DNA of 64,000 bases from Mesorhizobium sp. M8A.F.Ca.ET.218.01.1.1 (GCF_004791165.1 NZ_SRUZ01000002.1:781866-845865); one strand, 5' to 3'; shown: positions 1 through 9,474, counted from the stretch's first letter. Numbers and translations are program-made. Notes: generated by a model not told the origin, from the sequence alone.

Positions 1-228
1 CAGAGCAAGCAGGAATTCATCGCTTCGCTCGACGAATGGAAAGGCGCGGTTGCCGGTGCTGCTATCCGGCACCGCATCGAGAAGAGCGAGGGCGGGGTCA
101 CCACCGTGATCGCCTGCTACGATTTCCCCGACAATGACATGCTGATGCAGGAAACCTTCGCGGTGAACAACAACCGCATCACCGCCAGCTCGCAAGCCGC
201 GATCGCCGAAAACTGCGAGGGCTACTGA
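1..228 (+). CDS. C-terminal end of an unidentified protein (partial)
   Basis: The frame is open from the first base of the window and ends at TGA 226-228, giving the last 75 residues of a protein whose start lies outside. The fragment begins QSKQEFIASLDEWKG and ends IAENCEGY. The mix of short amphipathic strands, with an IACYDFP segment and a late ETFAVNNNRI strand, would fit the last strands of an NTF2/SnoaL-like cone fold, but this is only an impression. It stops 89 bases before the M3 peptidase gene on the same strand. No catalytic motif is visible and no function is assigned. Confidence 0.6.
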   Translation, partial: QSKQEFIASLDEWKGAVAGAAIRHRIEKSEGGVTTVIACYDFPDNDMLMQETFAVNNNRITASSQAAIAENCEGY

Positions 229-317
229 GGCGGATCGGCCAACTGGCATATTGCGGGCCCGCGGGCCACGCCCTACATCGGTGACACCCTCCTTCTGATG
301 CCAGCGAAAGACCCTCC

Positions 318-2372
318 ATGCCCTCTCCGAAAGCCGTCGATCTCGCCGCCCATCCGTTGACCGCGTGGCGAGGACCGCTCGGCCTGCCCGATTTTGCCCA
401 TATTGGCGACGGTGATTTCTCCCCTGTCTTCGACGCCGCGCTGAAGGCGCATGAGGCCGAGATCGACGCGATCGCCACCAACAAGGATGCGCCGACCATC
501 GACAACACGCTTGCCGCGCTGGAACTGGGCGGCGAGGCGCTCGATCACGTCTCGTCGATCTTCTGGTGCCGTGCCGGCGCCTACACCAACGAGACGATCC
601 AGGCGCTGGAGCGCGACATTTCGCCGAAGATGTCGAGGCACTTCTCGGCGATCTCGATGAACGAAAAATTGTTTGCCCGCATCGACGACCTCTACCAACG
701 CCGCGAGAGCCTGAAGCTCGATCCCGAGACGCTGCGCGTCCTGGAGAAGACCTGGAAAGGCTTCGTCCGTTCCGGCGCCAAGCTCGATGCCGACGGCAAG
801 AAGCGGTTGGCGAAAATCAGCGAGGAGCTGTCGTCGCTCGGCACGACTTTCGGTCAGAACGTGCTTGCCGACGAGCGCGACTGGGCGCTGTTCCTCGACG
901 AGGCCGACCTTGCCGGCCTGCCGAACTTCGTAAAAAGCTCGATGGCCGAGGCCGCCGAGATACGTGGTCAGAAGGGCCGCTACGCCGTCACACTGTCGCG
1001 CTCGATCTACGAGCCGTTCACCACCTTCTCCGAGCGCCGCGACCTGCGCGAGATCGTCTTTCGCGCCTTCACCATGCGCGGCCAGAACGGCGGTGCGTCC
1101 GACAACACGACCGTGGTGCGCGACATGCTGAAGCTGCGGGCCGAGAAGGCGAAGCTGCTCGGCTATGCCTCCTTCGCCGCGCTCAAGCTCGACGACACCA
1201 TGGCCAAGACACCGAAGGCGGTGCATGCGCTGCTCGACCCGGTCTGGGAAAAGGCGGTGGAAAGGGCCGCCGCCGACCAGAAAGAACTGGAGCGGCTGGC
1301 GGCCGAAGCCGGCAGCAACGAAAAATTCGCCGCCTGGGACTGGCGCTTCTACCAGGAGAAGCTGCGCGCGGAAAAGTTCGCCTTCGATGAGGCCGAACTC
1401 AAACCCTACCTGCAGCTCGACCGCGTCATCGACGCCTGCTTCGACGTGGCGACGCGGCTGTTCGGCATCACTTTCGAGGAGAAGAAGGGTATTGCCGCCT
1501 GGCACCCGGACGCGCGTGTCTTCGTGGTGAAAAACGCCGACGGGAGCGAGCGCGGCCTGTTCCTGGCCGACTATTTCGCGCGGCCCTCGAAACGCTCCGG
1601 CGCCTGGATGAGCGCGCTGAAGTCCGGATATAAGCTCGGTCACGGCGCGAAGCCGGTGATCTACAACGTCATGAACTTCGCCAAGCCGCCCGCGGGCGAG
1701 CCGGCCCTGCTGTCGGTCGACGAGGCGAAGACCTTGTTCCACGAATTCGGCCATGCGCTGCATGGCATGCTGACCGACGTCACCTGGCCATCGGTTTCCG
1801 GAACTTCGGTCAGCCGCGACTTCGTCGAACTGCCCTCGCAGCTCTACGAGCACTGGTTGACGGTGCCGGCGGTGCTGGAAAAGCACGCGCTTCATGTCAA
1901 GACCGGCAAGCCGATGCCCAAGGCGCTGCTCGACAAGATGCTGGCCGCGCGCACTTTCGGCGCCGGCTTCGCCACGGTCGAGTTCACCGCCTCCGCCTTG
2001 ATCGACATGGCCTACCATGCACGGCCCGACGCGCCGGAACAGCCGCTTCGTTTCGAGGGCGAAACATTGGAAAAGCTCGACATGCCCGACACGATCGCGA
2101 TGCGCCATCGCACCCCGCATTTCGGCCATGTCTTCTCGGGCGACGGTTACTCGGCCGGCTATTATTCCTACATGTGGTCGGAGGTGCTCGACGCCGATGC
2201 CTTCGCCGCCTTCGAGGAGACCGGAGACCCCTTCAACCCGGCGCTTGCCGAGCGGCTGAGGAAGAACATCTACGCCGCCGGCGGCTCGAAGGATCCCGAA
2301 GAGCTCTACACGGCGTTTCGCGGCAAGATGCCTTCGGCAGACGCGATGATGGTGAAGCGGGGGTTGGTTTAG
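318..2372 (+). CDS. M3 family oligopeptidase (Dcp/oligopeptidase A type)
   Basis: A 684-residue zinc metallopeptidase, the usual length for cytoplasmic oligopeptidase A and dipeptidyl carboxypeptidase. The zinc motif HEFGH lies at residues 475-479 and the third ligand is probably Glu504 in FVELPSQ, 25 residues downstream as expected for this clan. The C-terminal stretch HRTPHFGHVFSGDGYSAGYYSY is a typical M3 substrate-binding segment. There is no signal peptide, so it should act in the cytosol on short peptides left by proteases. It appears to be transcribed alone; a palindromic repeat follows its stop. M3 membership is firm, but Dcp-like versus OpdA-like specificity cannot be decided from sequence. 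Confidence 0.95.
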   Translation: MPSPKAVDLAAHPLTAWRGPLGLPDFAHIGDGDFSPVFDAALKAHEAEIDAIATNKDAPTIDNTLAALELGGEALDHVSSIFWCRAGAYTNETIQALERDISPKMSRHFSAISMNEKLFARIDDLYQRRESLKLDPETLRVLEKTWKGFVRSGAKLDADGKKRLAKISEELSSLGTTFGQNVLADERDWALFLDEADLAGLPNFVKSSMAEAAEIRGQKGRYAVTLSRSIYEPFTTFSERRDLREIVFRAFTMRGQNGGASDNTTVVRDMLKLRAEKAKLLGYASFAALKLDDTMAKTPKAVHALLDPVWEKAVERAAADQKELERLAAEAGSNEKFAAWDWRFYQEKLRAEKFAFDEAELKPYLQLDRVIDACFDVATRLFGITFEEKKGIAAWHPDARVFVVKNADGSERGLFLADYFARPSKRSGAWMSALKSGYKLGHGAKPVIYNVMNFAKPPAGEPALLSVDEAKTLFHEFGHALHGMLTDVTWPSVSGTSVSRDFVELPSQLYEHWLTVPAVLEKHALHVKTGKPMPKALLDKMLAARTFGAGFATVEFTASALIDMAYHARPDAPEQPLRFEGETLEKLDMPDTIAMRHRTPHFGHVFSGDGYSAGYYSYMWSEVLDADAFAAFEETGDPFNPALAERLRKNIYAAGGSKDPEELYTAFRGKMPSADAMMVKRGLV

Positions 2373-2389
2373 ACAATCGCCGAGGTCGG

Positions 2390-2567
2390 CGCTGCCCCTC
2401 ATCGCCCTGCCGGGCACTTCTCCCCGTATAGCGACGGGGAGAAGGAGGCTGGCCGCAACGTTGGCGCCTTTCTTGTAACGATGGAGATTAGCGAAGCGGT
2501 CGATAACAGCTCCCTCTCCCCGTCACTATACGGGGAGAGGATGCCGGCAGGCAGGTGAGGGGCGGCG
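2390..2567. repeat. Palindromic intergenic repeat, family 1, copy A
   Basis: The outer arms read CGCTGCCCCTCA and TGAGGGGCGGCG. Inside are two hairpin modules built on CTCCCCGTATAG / CTATACGGGGAG (with one CGACGGGGAG variant) around a non-conserved core. The same module recurs near 5.9, 19.7 and 22.8 kb. It lies between two convergent genes (M3 and M81 peptidases), where its hairpins could end transcription from both sides. It resembles rhizobial intergenic mosaic elements (RIME); that family name is inferred. Confidence 0.85.
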
Positions 2568-2581
2568 CAGACGTCCCCTCG

Positions 2582-4069
2582 TTATCCCTTACTGCTGACC
2601 TTCCACGGATCCTTCACCCTCGGCCACACCGGCCGTGTCAGCTTCCTGTAATCGGTCACCGCAGGATTGCTCGGATACGAACTCGGCGCCGAGACATAGA
2701 TGATCTCGGCGCCGATCGGTTCGAAGCCGGCATAAAAGTGGTTGGTCGACTTGATCAGCAGCATGTCCTTGGCCAGCGGATCGACGCCGATGTTGGAGAA
2801 AATGTCCGGCTCGAAAGTCTGCGTGCGATTGGTGTTGAGGATGATGTCGACCTCGGTGCCTTCGATGCGGACCAACGCGGCCGGCCCGAGCGTCACCCGG
2901 CTTGGCCCGAAACTTTGCCACCCCTCGTTAACGGCCTTCAGCACCTTGACGCGCGCGTCGATCGGCTCACCCGCTTGAGGCCCGGCCTTGCCGCCGAAAC
3001 GCAGGTCTATGACAGCGCCCTCGCCGGCCGCCAGGCAGAAGGTCACCGCTATCGGATCCCAGATCGTCGCCACGCCAAGCTTGTCCAGGCCGCGCGCCAG
3101 CATCTGGCGCAGCACGAAGGTGCCGTCGCCGGGAACGCCGCCGCCGGGATTGTCCCAGACGTCGGCGATGACCACGGGCTTGCCGGGATTCCCGGCACGT
3201 ACGGCCAGCGCCCGGTCGATGCCGTCGGCGGCATCAAGCATCGTCATCGCTGTCTTTTCGCGCATGGAATAGAGCTCGCGTCCGAGTTGTTCCGCCAGCG
3301 CGTCGCCCCTGGCCTTGTCATTGTCGGTGACGACGAGGATGCGCGTGCCCATTTCCGGCACGTCGGCGGCCATGAAGCCGTGGATGACGGAGACCGACAG
3401 AACGCCGTCCTTGCCGTGCAGCGCCTTGATGCGGTCGACGAAGGAGCGCATCGGCTCGCGGCTGGTCGGCAGCACCTGGATCATGCGGCAGTCGAAGGTC
3501 GAGATGACAGGCTTGATCTCGCCACGCGCCGCGGCAAGCCCGAGTTCGACGACGTGTTCGCCGCGCTCGTAGAAATCGGTGTGCGGGAATTCGAGGAAAT
3601 AGGCCATGATGTCGGACGCCGCCACGCGCTTGGGCGTCAGATGGCTGTGCGGATCGAACTCGCAGGCGATCACCACGCCAGGCCCGACGATGCCGCGCAC
3701 GCGCTCCAGCAGATCGCCCTCGCAGTCGTCATAGCCTTGCGCCACCATGGCGCCATGCAGGCCCAGCATGACGGCATCGACCGGCAAGGCGGCCTTGAGC
3801 TGGCCAAGTATTTCGTCGCGCAGCGCCTCATAGGTCTGCCGCTGCACGAGACCGCCGGGCTCGGCCCAGGTCGCGGTGCCTTCGATCACGGTGAGACCTT
3901 CCGCGGCCGCGCGGCGGCGCAGCGCCACGATCGGCGAAGAGCACAGCGTCGGCGTTTCCGGATGCTTGCCCGGACCGGCATAGAAAGCCATCTCGAACGA
4001 GGCCCGGTCTGTCGGCACCGGCGAGAAGGTGTTGGTTTCCGTCGCCAGCGAGGCGGTGAAGATACGCAT
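2582..4069 (-). CDS. M81 family metallopeptidase (MlrC-like)
   Basis: A 495-residue protein starting MRIFTASLATETNTFSP, the characteristic beginning of MlrC/microcystinase-C-like proteins. A likely metal site is visible: His105 in MLGLHGAMV, and Asp139, His141 and His143 in EFDPHSHL. The second half corresponds to the MlrC C-terminal domain. No signal peptide is seen. It is the last gene of a leftward operon, 78 bases after the MalG-type permease. MlrC relatives in rhizobia are often next to ABC uptake systems; their natural substrates are mostly unknown, and microcystin degradation should not be assumed. Amidase or peptidase action on an imported compound is inference. Confidence 0.9.
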   Translation of the reverse strand: MRIFTASLATETNTFSPVPTDRASFEMAFYAGPGKHPETPTLCSSPIVALRRRAAAEGLTVIEGTATWAEPGGLVQRQTYEALRDEILGQLKAALPVDAVMLGLHGAMVAQGYDDCEGDLLERVRGIVGPGVVIACEFDPHSHLTPKRVAASDIMAYFLEFPHTDFYERGEHVVELGLAAARGEIKPVISTFDCRMIQVLPTSREPMRSFVDRIKALHGKDGVLSVSVIHGFMAADVPEMGTRILVVTDNDKARGDALAEQLGRELYSMREKTAMTMLDAADGIDRALAVRAGNPGKPVVIADVWDNPGGGVPGDGTFVLRQMLARGLDKLGVATIWDPIAVTFCLAAGEGAVIDLRFGGKAGPQAGEPIDARVKVLKAVNEGWQSFGPSRVTLGPAALVRIEGTEVDIILNTNRTQTFEPDIFSNIGVDPLAKDMLLIKSTNHFYAGFEPIGAEIIYVSAPSSYPSNPAVTDYRKLTRPVWPRVKDPWKVSSKG

Positions 4070-4147
4070 GAAAGCTCCGTGGACTTCTTGTTTTTTCGCA
4101 ATTCCGCGCGGAAAACCGCTGGGAACTTTTCCTGAATTGCTGGAATG

Positions 4148-4972
4148 CTATTTGACCGCCCCGAGCGCCAGCCCCCGGACGAGATAACGCTGCAGCCAAA
4201 TGAACAGAATCGCCACCGGCAAGGTGGCCAACAGCGTCGCCGCCATGACGTGATGCCATTCGATCGTGTAGCGGCCAGCGACCAGCGAGAACACCTGGAT
4301 CGGCAGCGTGTAGCTCTCCTGGCTGCGCAGCATGGTCAGCGCCACGACGAACTCGTTCCAGGCGTTGATGAAGGTGAAGATCGCCGTCACCGCGATCGCC
4401 GGCAGGCAAAGCGGCAGGAACACTTTTCGCAAGGTCAGCCAGCGCCCGGCCCCTTCCATCCAGGCCGCCTCCTCGAGGTCACGCGGAATGGTGTCGAAAT
4501 AGCTCTGCAGCATCCACACGGTGAAGGCGACGTTGAAGGCCATGTAGATGAAGCCGAGCGCCGTGGTGCTCTCGACCAGCCCCCAGGCGGCCATCAGCCG
4601 GAACAGGCCGAGCACCAGCACGATCGGTGAGATCATCTGCGAGATCAGCAGGAACTGGCGGAAGGCGCCGTAGCCGGCGAAGCGGAAGCGCGACATCGCG
4701 TAAGCCGCGGGCACCGAGATCAAGATGGCGCCGACGGTAGCGATCACCGAGACGTAGAGCGAATTGGCCAGCGCCTGGCCGAAGCCGGTCGCCACCCACA
4801 TGTCGGAAAAATTCGACCAGCGGAACTCGCTCGGCCACCAGGTGGGTGTCAGCACTTCGGTCCGTGGCTTCACCGCGGTCAGGAACATCACCGCGAAGGG
4901 GAAGATCGTCACCACGATCAAAGGCGCCAGCAGCAGCCACGCGATGGCGGTACGCTTCAGTTTGCTGCTCAT
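4148..4972 (-). CDS. Carbohydrate ABC transporter permease, MalG type
   Basis: A 274-residue inner-membrane protein with about six hydrophobic segments. The cytoplasmic EAA loop is present as [17 protein letters not shown] followed by FLPLCLPAI, which docks to the ATPase. It belongs to the MalG/CUT1 group of sugar importers. Its start overlaps the stop of the upstream MalF-type permease by 4 bases (ATGA), so the two are translationally coupled. The partner ATPase is encoded divergently at 8404-9474. The substrate is not evident; an oligosaccharide or polyol would be typical. Confidence 0.95.
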   Translation of the reverse strand: MSSKLKRTAIAWLLLAPLIVVTIFPFAVMFLTAVKPRTEVLTPTWWPSEFRWSNFSDMWVATGFGQALANSLYVSVIATVGAILISVPAAYAMSRFRFAGYGAFRQFLLISQMISPIVLVLGLFRLMAAWGLVESTTALGFIYMAFNVAFTVWMLQSYFDTIPRDLEEAAWMEGAGRWLTLRKVFLPLCLPAIAVTAIFTFINAWNEFVVALTMLRSQESYTLPIQVFSLVAGRYTIEWHHVMAATLLATLPVAILFIWLQRYLVRGLALGAVK

Positions 4973-5838
4973 GCGCGCTGCTCCCGCATGGCGAGGCGCA
5001 CATAGATCATGGTGAAGACCAGCAATATGGCGAACATCACCAGCGACACCGCCGACGCCTCGCCCAGCTTGCCGATGCGGAAGGCGAGCTTGTAGAGGTG
5101 GGTCACCAGGATGTCGGTCGAATTGGCCGGCCCGCCCTGCGTCATCACCCAGATGATCGGGAAGGAATTGAAGACGTAGATCGTGTTGAGCACGATGGCG
5201 ATGTTGATGAACGGTTTCAGCAGCGGAAAGGTGATCTCGCGGAACTGCTGCAGCGGCGTTGCCCCCTCCAAGGCGGCCGCCTCGTAGAGATCATCCGGGA
5301 TCGACGACAGGCCGCCGAGGAAGATCGTCGTGGTGAACGGCACCGTCACCAATATGCCGATCAGCACCTGCATCGGAAAGGCCGTGCCGGCCTGTGCCAG
5401 CCATTGGATGTTGTGGTCGATCAGGCCGAGCCCGATCAGCGCCGAATTCAGCATGCCGCTTTCGCCGCTCAGCGCCCAGCGCCAGACCACCGCCGTCATG
5501 GTCAACGACACCGCCCAGGGCAGCATGATGATGACGCGCGCAAGGCCACGGCCATAGAAATCGGTGTTGAGGATCATCGCCACCGGGATCGAGACCAGCA
5601 GCGCGCCGCCGACCACCAGCACCGTCCACAGCCCGGTACGCCAGAGGGCCGCGATGAAATCGGGATCGGCGGTGAGCGCGGCGAAATTGGTCAGGCCGCT
5701 GAACTCCCGCAACTGGCCAAACCGATTGACGTCGTGCGTCGCGATCTGGATCAGGTCCCAGACCGGCCAGAAAATGACCACCGCAGCCAGGAACAGGCTG
5801 GGCAGGGTCAGGAGATAGGGCAGGAAGCGATTTTGCAT
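4969..5838 (-). CDS. Sugar ABC transporter permease, MalF type
   Basis: A 289-residue inner-membrane protein, MalF-like but lacking the large periplasmic loop of enteric MalF. The EAA loop appears as [17 protein letters not shown] with FPLLKPFI after it. The first hydrophobic segment follows directly on [16 protein letters not shown]. It pairs with the MalG-type permease through a 4-base overlap. It is separated from its binding-protein gene by 384 bases that contain a palindromic repeat and a hairpin, which may lower its expression relative to the binding protein. Confidence 0.95.
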   Translation of the reverse strand: MQNRFLPYLLTLPSLFLAAVVIFWPVWDLIQIATHDVNRFGQLREFSGLTNFAALTADPDFIAALWRTGLWTVLVVGGALLVSIPVAMILNTDFYGRGLARVIIMLPWAVSLTMTAVVWRWALSGESGMLNSALIGLGLIDHNIQWLAQAGTAFPMQVLIGILVTVPFTTTIFLGGLSSIPDDLYEAAALEGATPLQQFREITFPLLKPFINIAIVLNTIYVFNSFPIIWVMTQGGPANSTDILVTHLYKLAFRIGKLGEASAVSLVMFAILLVFTMIYVRLAMREQRA

Positions 5839-5936
5839 CGGCTGGTTTGTACCGCTTTGCGAGGCATCAGTAGCGCTGGTTGGCCAACAGACCTGTTCTT
5901 CCCAGGCGCCCGGTTTCGAACTCTTTCCCGCCGTCG

Positions 5937-6116
5937 GCGCCGCCCCTCACCTGCCTGCCGGCATCCTCTCCCCGTATAGTGACGGGGAGAGGGGGTGCTT
6001 TCGTCACCGCTTTCGCCAGTCACCAGCGTCCAAGAAGGGCGCCGAGATTGCGACCAGCCCTTTCTCCCCGTCACTATACGGGGAGAAATGCCCGGCAGGG
6101 CAATGAGGGGCGGCGC
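5937..6116. repeat. Palindromic intergenic repeat, family 1, copy B
   Basis: The element has outer arms GCGCCGCCCCTCA and TGAGGGGCGGCGC, with inner CTCCCCGTATAGTGACGGGGAG and TCTCCCCGTCACTATACGGGG-type modules. It lies inside an operon, between the sugar binding-protein gene (end 6223) and the MalF-type permease (start 5838). Hairpins at this place resemble the REP elements between E. coli malE and malF. Confidence 0.85.
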
Positions 6117-6150
6117 TGACATTGGAGAGCAGCCGAACACTTCTAGAAGT

Positions 6151-6184
6151 GTGGCGCGCCCCGCCTGAGTCGGGGGCGCGCCAC
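6151..6184 (-). terminator. Strong GC hairpin after the sugar binding-protein gene
   Basis: The arms GTGGCGCGCCCC (6151-6162) and GGGGCGCGCCAC (6173-6184) are perfect complements around a 10-base loop. The hairpin begins about 40 bases past the stop of the leftward binding-protein gene. No T-run follows, so it is more likely an mRNA 3'-end stabiliser or partial terminator than a complete intrinsic terminator. Confidence 0.55.
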
Positions 6185-6222
6185 GGGCGCAGGGAGATAC
6201 GCCCTATTTCTTGAACACGGCC

Positions 6223-7449
6223 CTATTTCTTCAGCACCGCATTGGCCTTGACTGCCGCCTCCTTCAAGCCTGCCTCGGGGTCGCCGCCGAGATAGATCTT
6301 CTGCATGGCGTCCGAGGTGATCTGGGCGACTTCTTCCCAGCCCGGGATGATCGGCGCGAAACGGGCATCCGGCAGCAGCGCGGTAAAGGCGGCGAGATCG
6401 GCGTTGTTGACGTAATAGTCCATCTTGGCCTCTTCCTTGTTCACCGGGAGGAAGCCTTCGCCTTGCGTGAACTTGGCGCGCTGCTCCGTGGTGAACAGGA
6501 AGTCCATCAGCTTCCAGGCCTCATCCTTGTTCTTGGAGTTCTTGAACATGATCATGGAATCGGTGACGCCATAGGTGCCGCGCGCGCCGGTCGGCCCGGC
6601 CGGAATGGCGGCCACGCCGTATTTGAGGCTCGGCGCCTCATCCTTGATCTGGTTGGACAGGAAGGGCGCGGTGATCATCATGCCGACCTTGCCCTGCTTG
6701 AACAGGTTCTGCACGTCCTCACGGTTGTTGGAGGTGACGCCGGGCTCCGTCAGCCCCTCGTCGATCATCGACTTGTAGAGCTTGGCGGCTTCGAGCGCGC
6801 CCGGCGTGCCGAGGCCCGACGTGCCGTCCTTGTTGAGGATCTCGGTGCCCTGCGACCACATGGCGTAGTAGTAGTAGACGTCGGTCTCGATCTCCTTGCC
6901 CTGCAGGCCGAAACCGAAGGCACCCTGCGCCTTGATCTTGCGGGCATCCTCCTGCAGTTCGGTCCAGGTTGCCGGCGGCTTGGCGATGCCGGCCTTCTCG
7001 AACAGCTCCTTGTTGTAATACATGGCGCGCGCCGAAGCGGCGATCGGCAACCCATAGGTCTTGCCGCCCATGATCGAGGGCGACAGGAAGGTGTCGATGA
7101 AGCGGCCCTTGAATTCGGGCGTGATATAGCTGTCGAGCGGCTCGGCGACATCCTGCTGGACGAAGTCGATCAGCCAGCGCGTGCCGATGATGGAGAGATC
7201 AGCATTGGTGCCGGCGGTGATGTCGGTGGTCAGCTTCTGCAGGAGCACATCCCAGGGCACCACCTCGAACTTGACGGTGATCCCGGGATTCTTCGCCTCG
7301 AACTCTTTCTTGACCTCTTCGAAGTAGGGGCCGGTCTTGGCGCTGTATTCGGCGACGGTAACCCGCACTTCGCCAGCTTCTGCCTGCGCCGCGAAGGCCA
7401 GAATGCCCATTCCGGCCATCAGGCCGGCAGTCCATTTCGCAAGGTTCAT
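6223..7449 (-). CDS. Extracellular sugar-binding protein of ABC transporter
   Basis: A 408-residue periplasmic binding protein of the MalE/family-1 group. I choose ATG 7449 because GGGAGAGATCAG stands just before it and because MNLAKWTAGLMAGMGILAF then forms a clean signal peptide ending near AQAEA; longer in-frame starts would bury it. The mature part begins GEVRVTVAEYSAKTGPYF, with a typical solute-binding fold and WxEL-type central segments. It is the first gene of the leftward operon with the two permeases and the M81 peptidase, and is divergent from the SDR-ATPase-RpiR genes. The 3' end of the gene is partly repeated after the stop (see findings). Confidence 0.93.
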   Translation of the reverse strand: MNLAKWTAGLMAGMGILAFAAQAEAGEVRVTVAEYSAKTGPYFEEVKKEFEAKNPGITVKFEVVPWDVLLQKLTTDITAGTNADLSIIGTRWLIDFVQQDVAEPLDSYITPEFKGRFIDTFLSPSIMGGKTYGLPIAASARAMYYNKELFEKAGIAKPPATWTELQEDARKIKAQGAFGFGLQGKEIETDVYYYYAMWSQGTEILNKDGTSGLGTPGALEAAKLYKSMIDEGLTEPGVTSNNREDVQNLFKQGKVGMMITAPFLSNQIKDEAPSLKYGVAAIPAGPTGARGTYGVTDSMIMFKNSKNKDEAWKLMDFLFTTEQRAKFTQGEGFLPVNKEEAKMDYYVNNADLAAFTALLPDARFAPIIPGWEEVAQITSDAMQKIYLGGDPEAGLKEAAVKANAVLKK

Positions 7450-7503
7450 CTGATCTCTCCCATTTGGTCCACGCTTTTGCGCTCCCTGTGCCGGTGCTGA
7501 CAC

Positions 7504-7625
7504 AAGATTTATGTGACTTTCCTACATTATCGATGAATTTGCCGCATGCAAGCGGATTATGATGTTGCTTAATTACATTCCATTCTTTAGCCTGCCGGCA
7601 TCTGCCTGACCTGCCGGAGGAGCAA
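7504..7625. promoter_or_regulatory. Divergent promoter region of the sugar locus, possible RpiR sites
   Basis: This 120-base AT-richer stretch separates the leftward binding-protein gene from the rightward SDR gene and must hold both promoters. A near-palindrome ATGTGACTTTCCTACAT (about 7512-7528) and a half-site like TGTAATTAA on the minus strand (about 7568-7576) resemble the TGTA/TTACA-rich sites bound by some RpiR/MurR regulators. The regulator gene is 9491-10372. The match is loose and the assignment inferred. Confidence 0.35.
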
Positions 7626-7630
7626 GCGCC

Positions 7631-8401
7631 GTGGTTTCGAGAGCCGAATTCGAAGGCAGGACGGTCGTCATCACCGGCGCCGGTGGCGGCCTTGGCTCCG
7701 CGATCGCCGCACTGCTGGCCGGCAGTGGCGCACGGGTGGTCGGCTGCGACCAGTCCGAGGAGGCGCTGGCGAGCCCGCACCTTGCCTCGCGTCATGTCTT
7801 CGATCTTCTCGACCGGGCCTCGGTCGAAGCCGCGGTCGCCGCAGTGCTCGAAAAGGACGGCGTCCCCGACATTGTGATCAACAATGCCGGCTGGACGCGC
7901 GCCGAGACGCTCGATGCGCTGACGGCGGACAGGATCGAGCATGAACTCGACCTCAACCTGACCGGCGTGATGATTTTCGCCGATCCCATTGCCAAGGCGA
8001 TGGCCGCGCGCGGTTCGGGCAGCGTCGTCTTCATTTCGTCCGTCAACGCCATCGCGCATTTCGGCAACCCCGCCTATGCCGCTGCCAAGGCCGGCATCAA
8101 CGCCTATGCCAAATCGATCGCCGTCGAGCTCGGCCGCAGCGGCGTGCGCGCCAATGTGGTCTGCCCCGGATCGATCCGCACCGCCGCCTGGGACCATCGC
8201 CTCGCCAAGAACCCCGACATAATCGGCAAGCTGCAGCGGCTCTATCCGCTCGGCCGCATCGTCAACGCCTCGGAAGTGGCCGAAGCGGTGGCTTTCCTTG
8301 CCTCCGACCGGGCCTCGGGCGTAACAGGCGTGGTGATGCCCGTGGACGCGGGATTGACCGCCGGCTGCCTGCCGTTCATCGACGACATATTGGGAGCGTG
8401 A
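7631..8401 (+). CDS. SDR family NAD(P)-dependent oxidoreductase
   Basis: A 256-residue classical short-chain dehydrogenase. The cofactor motif TGAGGGLG spans residues 15-22, the NNAG motif follows the fourth strand, a catalytic Ser lies in FISSVN, and the catalytic pair is Tyr149 and Lys153 in YAAAK. The start is GTG 7631, backed by GGAGGAGC upstream. It opens a rightward operon and overlaps the ATPase reading frame at its stop. In sugar ABC loci such enzymes usually oxidise the imported sugar or polyol; which one is not visible here. Confidence 0.93.
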   Translation: MVSRAEFEGRTVVITGAGGGLGSAIAALLAGSGARVVGCDQSEEALASPHLASRHVFDLLDRASVEAAVAAVLEKDGVPDIVINNAGWTRAETLDALTADRIEHELDLNLTGVMIFADPIAKAMAARGSGSVVFISSVNAIAHFGNPAYAAAKAGINAYAKSIAVELGRSGVRANVVCPGSIRTAAWDHRLAKNPDIIGKLQRLYPLGRIVNASEVAEAVAFLASDRASGVTGVVMPVDAGLTAGCLPFIDDILGA

Positions 8402-8403
8402 CC

Positions 8404-9474
8404 ATGACCGACGTCGAGTTTCGCAACCTGTCGAAATCCTTCGGCCAGCACAAGATACTCGAGAACATCAGCCTCGACATCACGAGCGGCGAATTCGTGG
8501 TGCTGGTCGGTCCGTCCGGCTGCGGCAAGTCGACCTTGCTGCGCATGCTGGCGGGCCTGGAGACCATCAGTTCCGGCGACCTCTTGATCGGCGGCACACG
8601 CGCCAACGACCTGCCGCCACAGCAGCGCAACATCGCCATGGTGTTCCAGTCCTATGCGCTATTTCCTCACCTCAAGGCCTCGGACAATATCGGCTTCGGT
8701 CCGAAGATCCGGGGCGAGGACCGCACCGCCATCGACCAGAAGGTCAAGAAGGCGTCCGGCGTCCTCAACCTGTTCTCCTACCTCGACCGTTATCCCCGCC
8801 AGCTCTCCGGCGGCCAGCGCCAGCGCGTCGCCATGGGCCGCGCCATCGTGCGTGAACCCTCCGTCTTCCTGTTCGATGAGCCGCTCAGCAATCTCGACGC
8901 GCAGCTGCGCGTGCAGATGCGCACCGAGATCAAGGCACTGCACCAGCGGCTGAAATCGACCATCGTCTACGTCACCCACGACCAGATCGAGGCCATGACC
9001 ATGGCCGACCGCATCGTGGTGATGGATCGCGGCAGGATCCAGCAGGTCGGAGCGCCGCTGGAGCTCTATGACAGGCCGTCCAACAAGTTCGTCGCCGGCT
9101 TCCTCGGCTCGCCGTCGATGAGCTTTGTTTCCGGGGCGCTCAAGACGACGCCCGAGAGAACCTGGTTCGAGTCGACCGGCGGCGGACGGCTTGCGCTCGC
9201 CGGCAAACCGGTGCCGGCAGGCAGTGCCGTGGAGGCCGGCATCCGGCCCGAACATTTCATCGTCGGCGAGGCCACTGATGCCATGGCGCTCAAGGTTGAT
9301 GTCGTCGAGCCGACCGGTTCCGAAACCCATGTCTACGGCACCATTGGCGCCGACACTGTGCGCGCCGTGTTCCGCGACCGGGTGCCGGTCCGGCCTGGCG
9401 ACCTGCTGCCGGTCTCGGTCGCCCCCGGCAACATCCATCTGTTCGACACGGCGACGGGCCTGCCGCTGAGATGA
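8404..9474 (+). CDS. Sugar ABC transporter ATP-binding protein (MalK/UgpC type)
   Basis: A 356-residue ATPase from ATG 8404 (a GTG at 8398 is the alternative and overlaps the SDR stop). Walker A GPSGCGKST lies at 36-44, followed by the Q-loop, the signature LSGGQRQR, Walker B VFLFDEP, and the H-loop in VYVTHDQ. The C-terminal third carries the TOBE/OB regulatory domain of MalK-type subunits. It should energise the permeases encoded divergently at 4148-5838, since neither strand has another ATPase in this locus. It is translationally linked with the SDR gene. Confidence 0.95.
   Translation: MTDVEFRNLSKSFGQHKILENISLDITSGEFVVLVGPSGCGKSTLLRMLAGLETISSGDLLIGGTRANDLPPQQRNIAMVFQSYALFPHLKASDNIGFGPKIRGEDRTAIDQKVKKASGVLNLFSYLDRYPRQLSGGQRQRVAMGRAIVREPSVFLFDEPLSNLDAQLRVQMRTEIKALHQRLKSTIVYVTHDQIEAMTMADRIVVMDRGRIQQVGAPLELYDRPSNKFVAGFLGSPSMSFVSGALKTTPERTWFESTGGGRLALAGKPVPAGSAVEAGIRPEHFIVGEATDAMALKVDVVEPTGSETHVYGTIGADTVRAVFRDRVPVRPGDLLPVSVAPGNIHLFDTATGLPLR

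Noticed and set aside
273..2417. Long leftward open frame opposite the M3 peptidase
   Set aside because: It mirrors the peptidase gene in the antisense direction; the HEFGH zinc motif and full-length family match on the plus strand show which is real. High-GC DNA commonly leaves such frames open.
2555..4135. Rightward 526-residue frame opposite the M81 peptidase
   Set aside because: Rich in Arg/His/Asp with no recognisable domain; antisense shadow of a clear MlrC-like gene.
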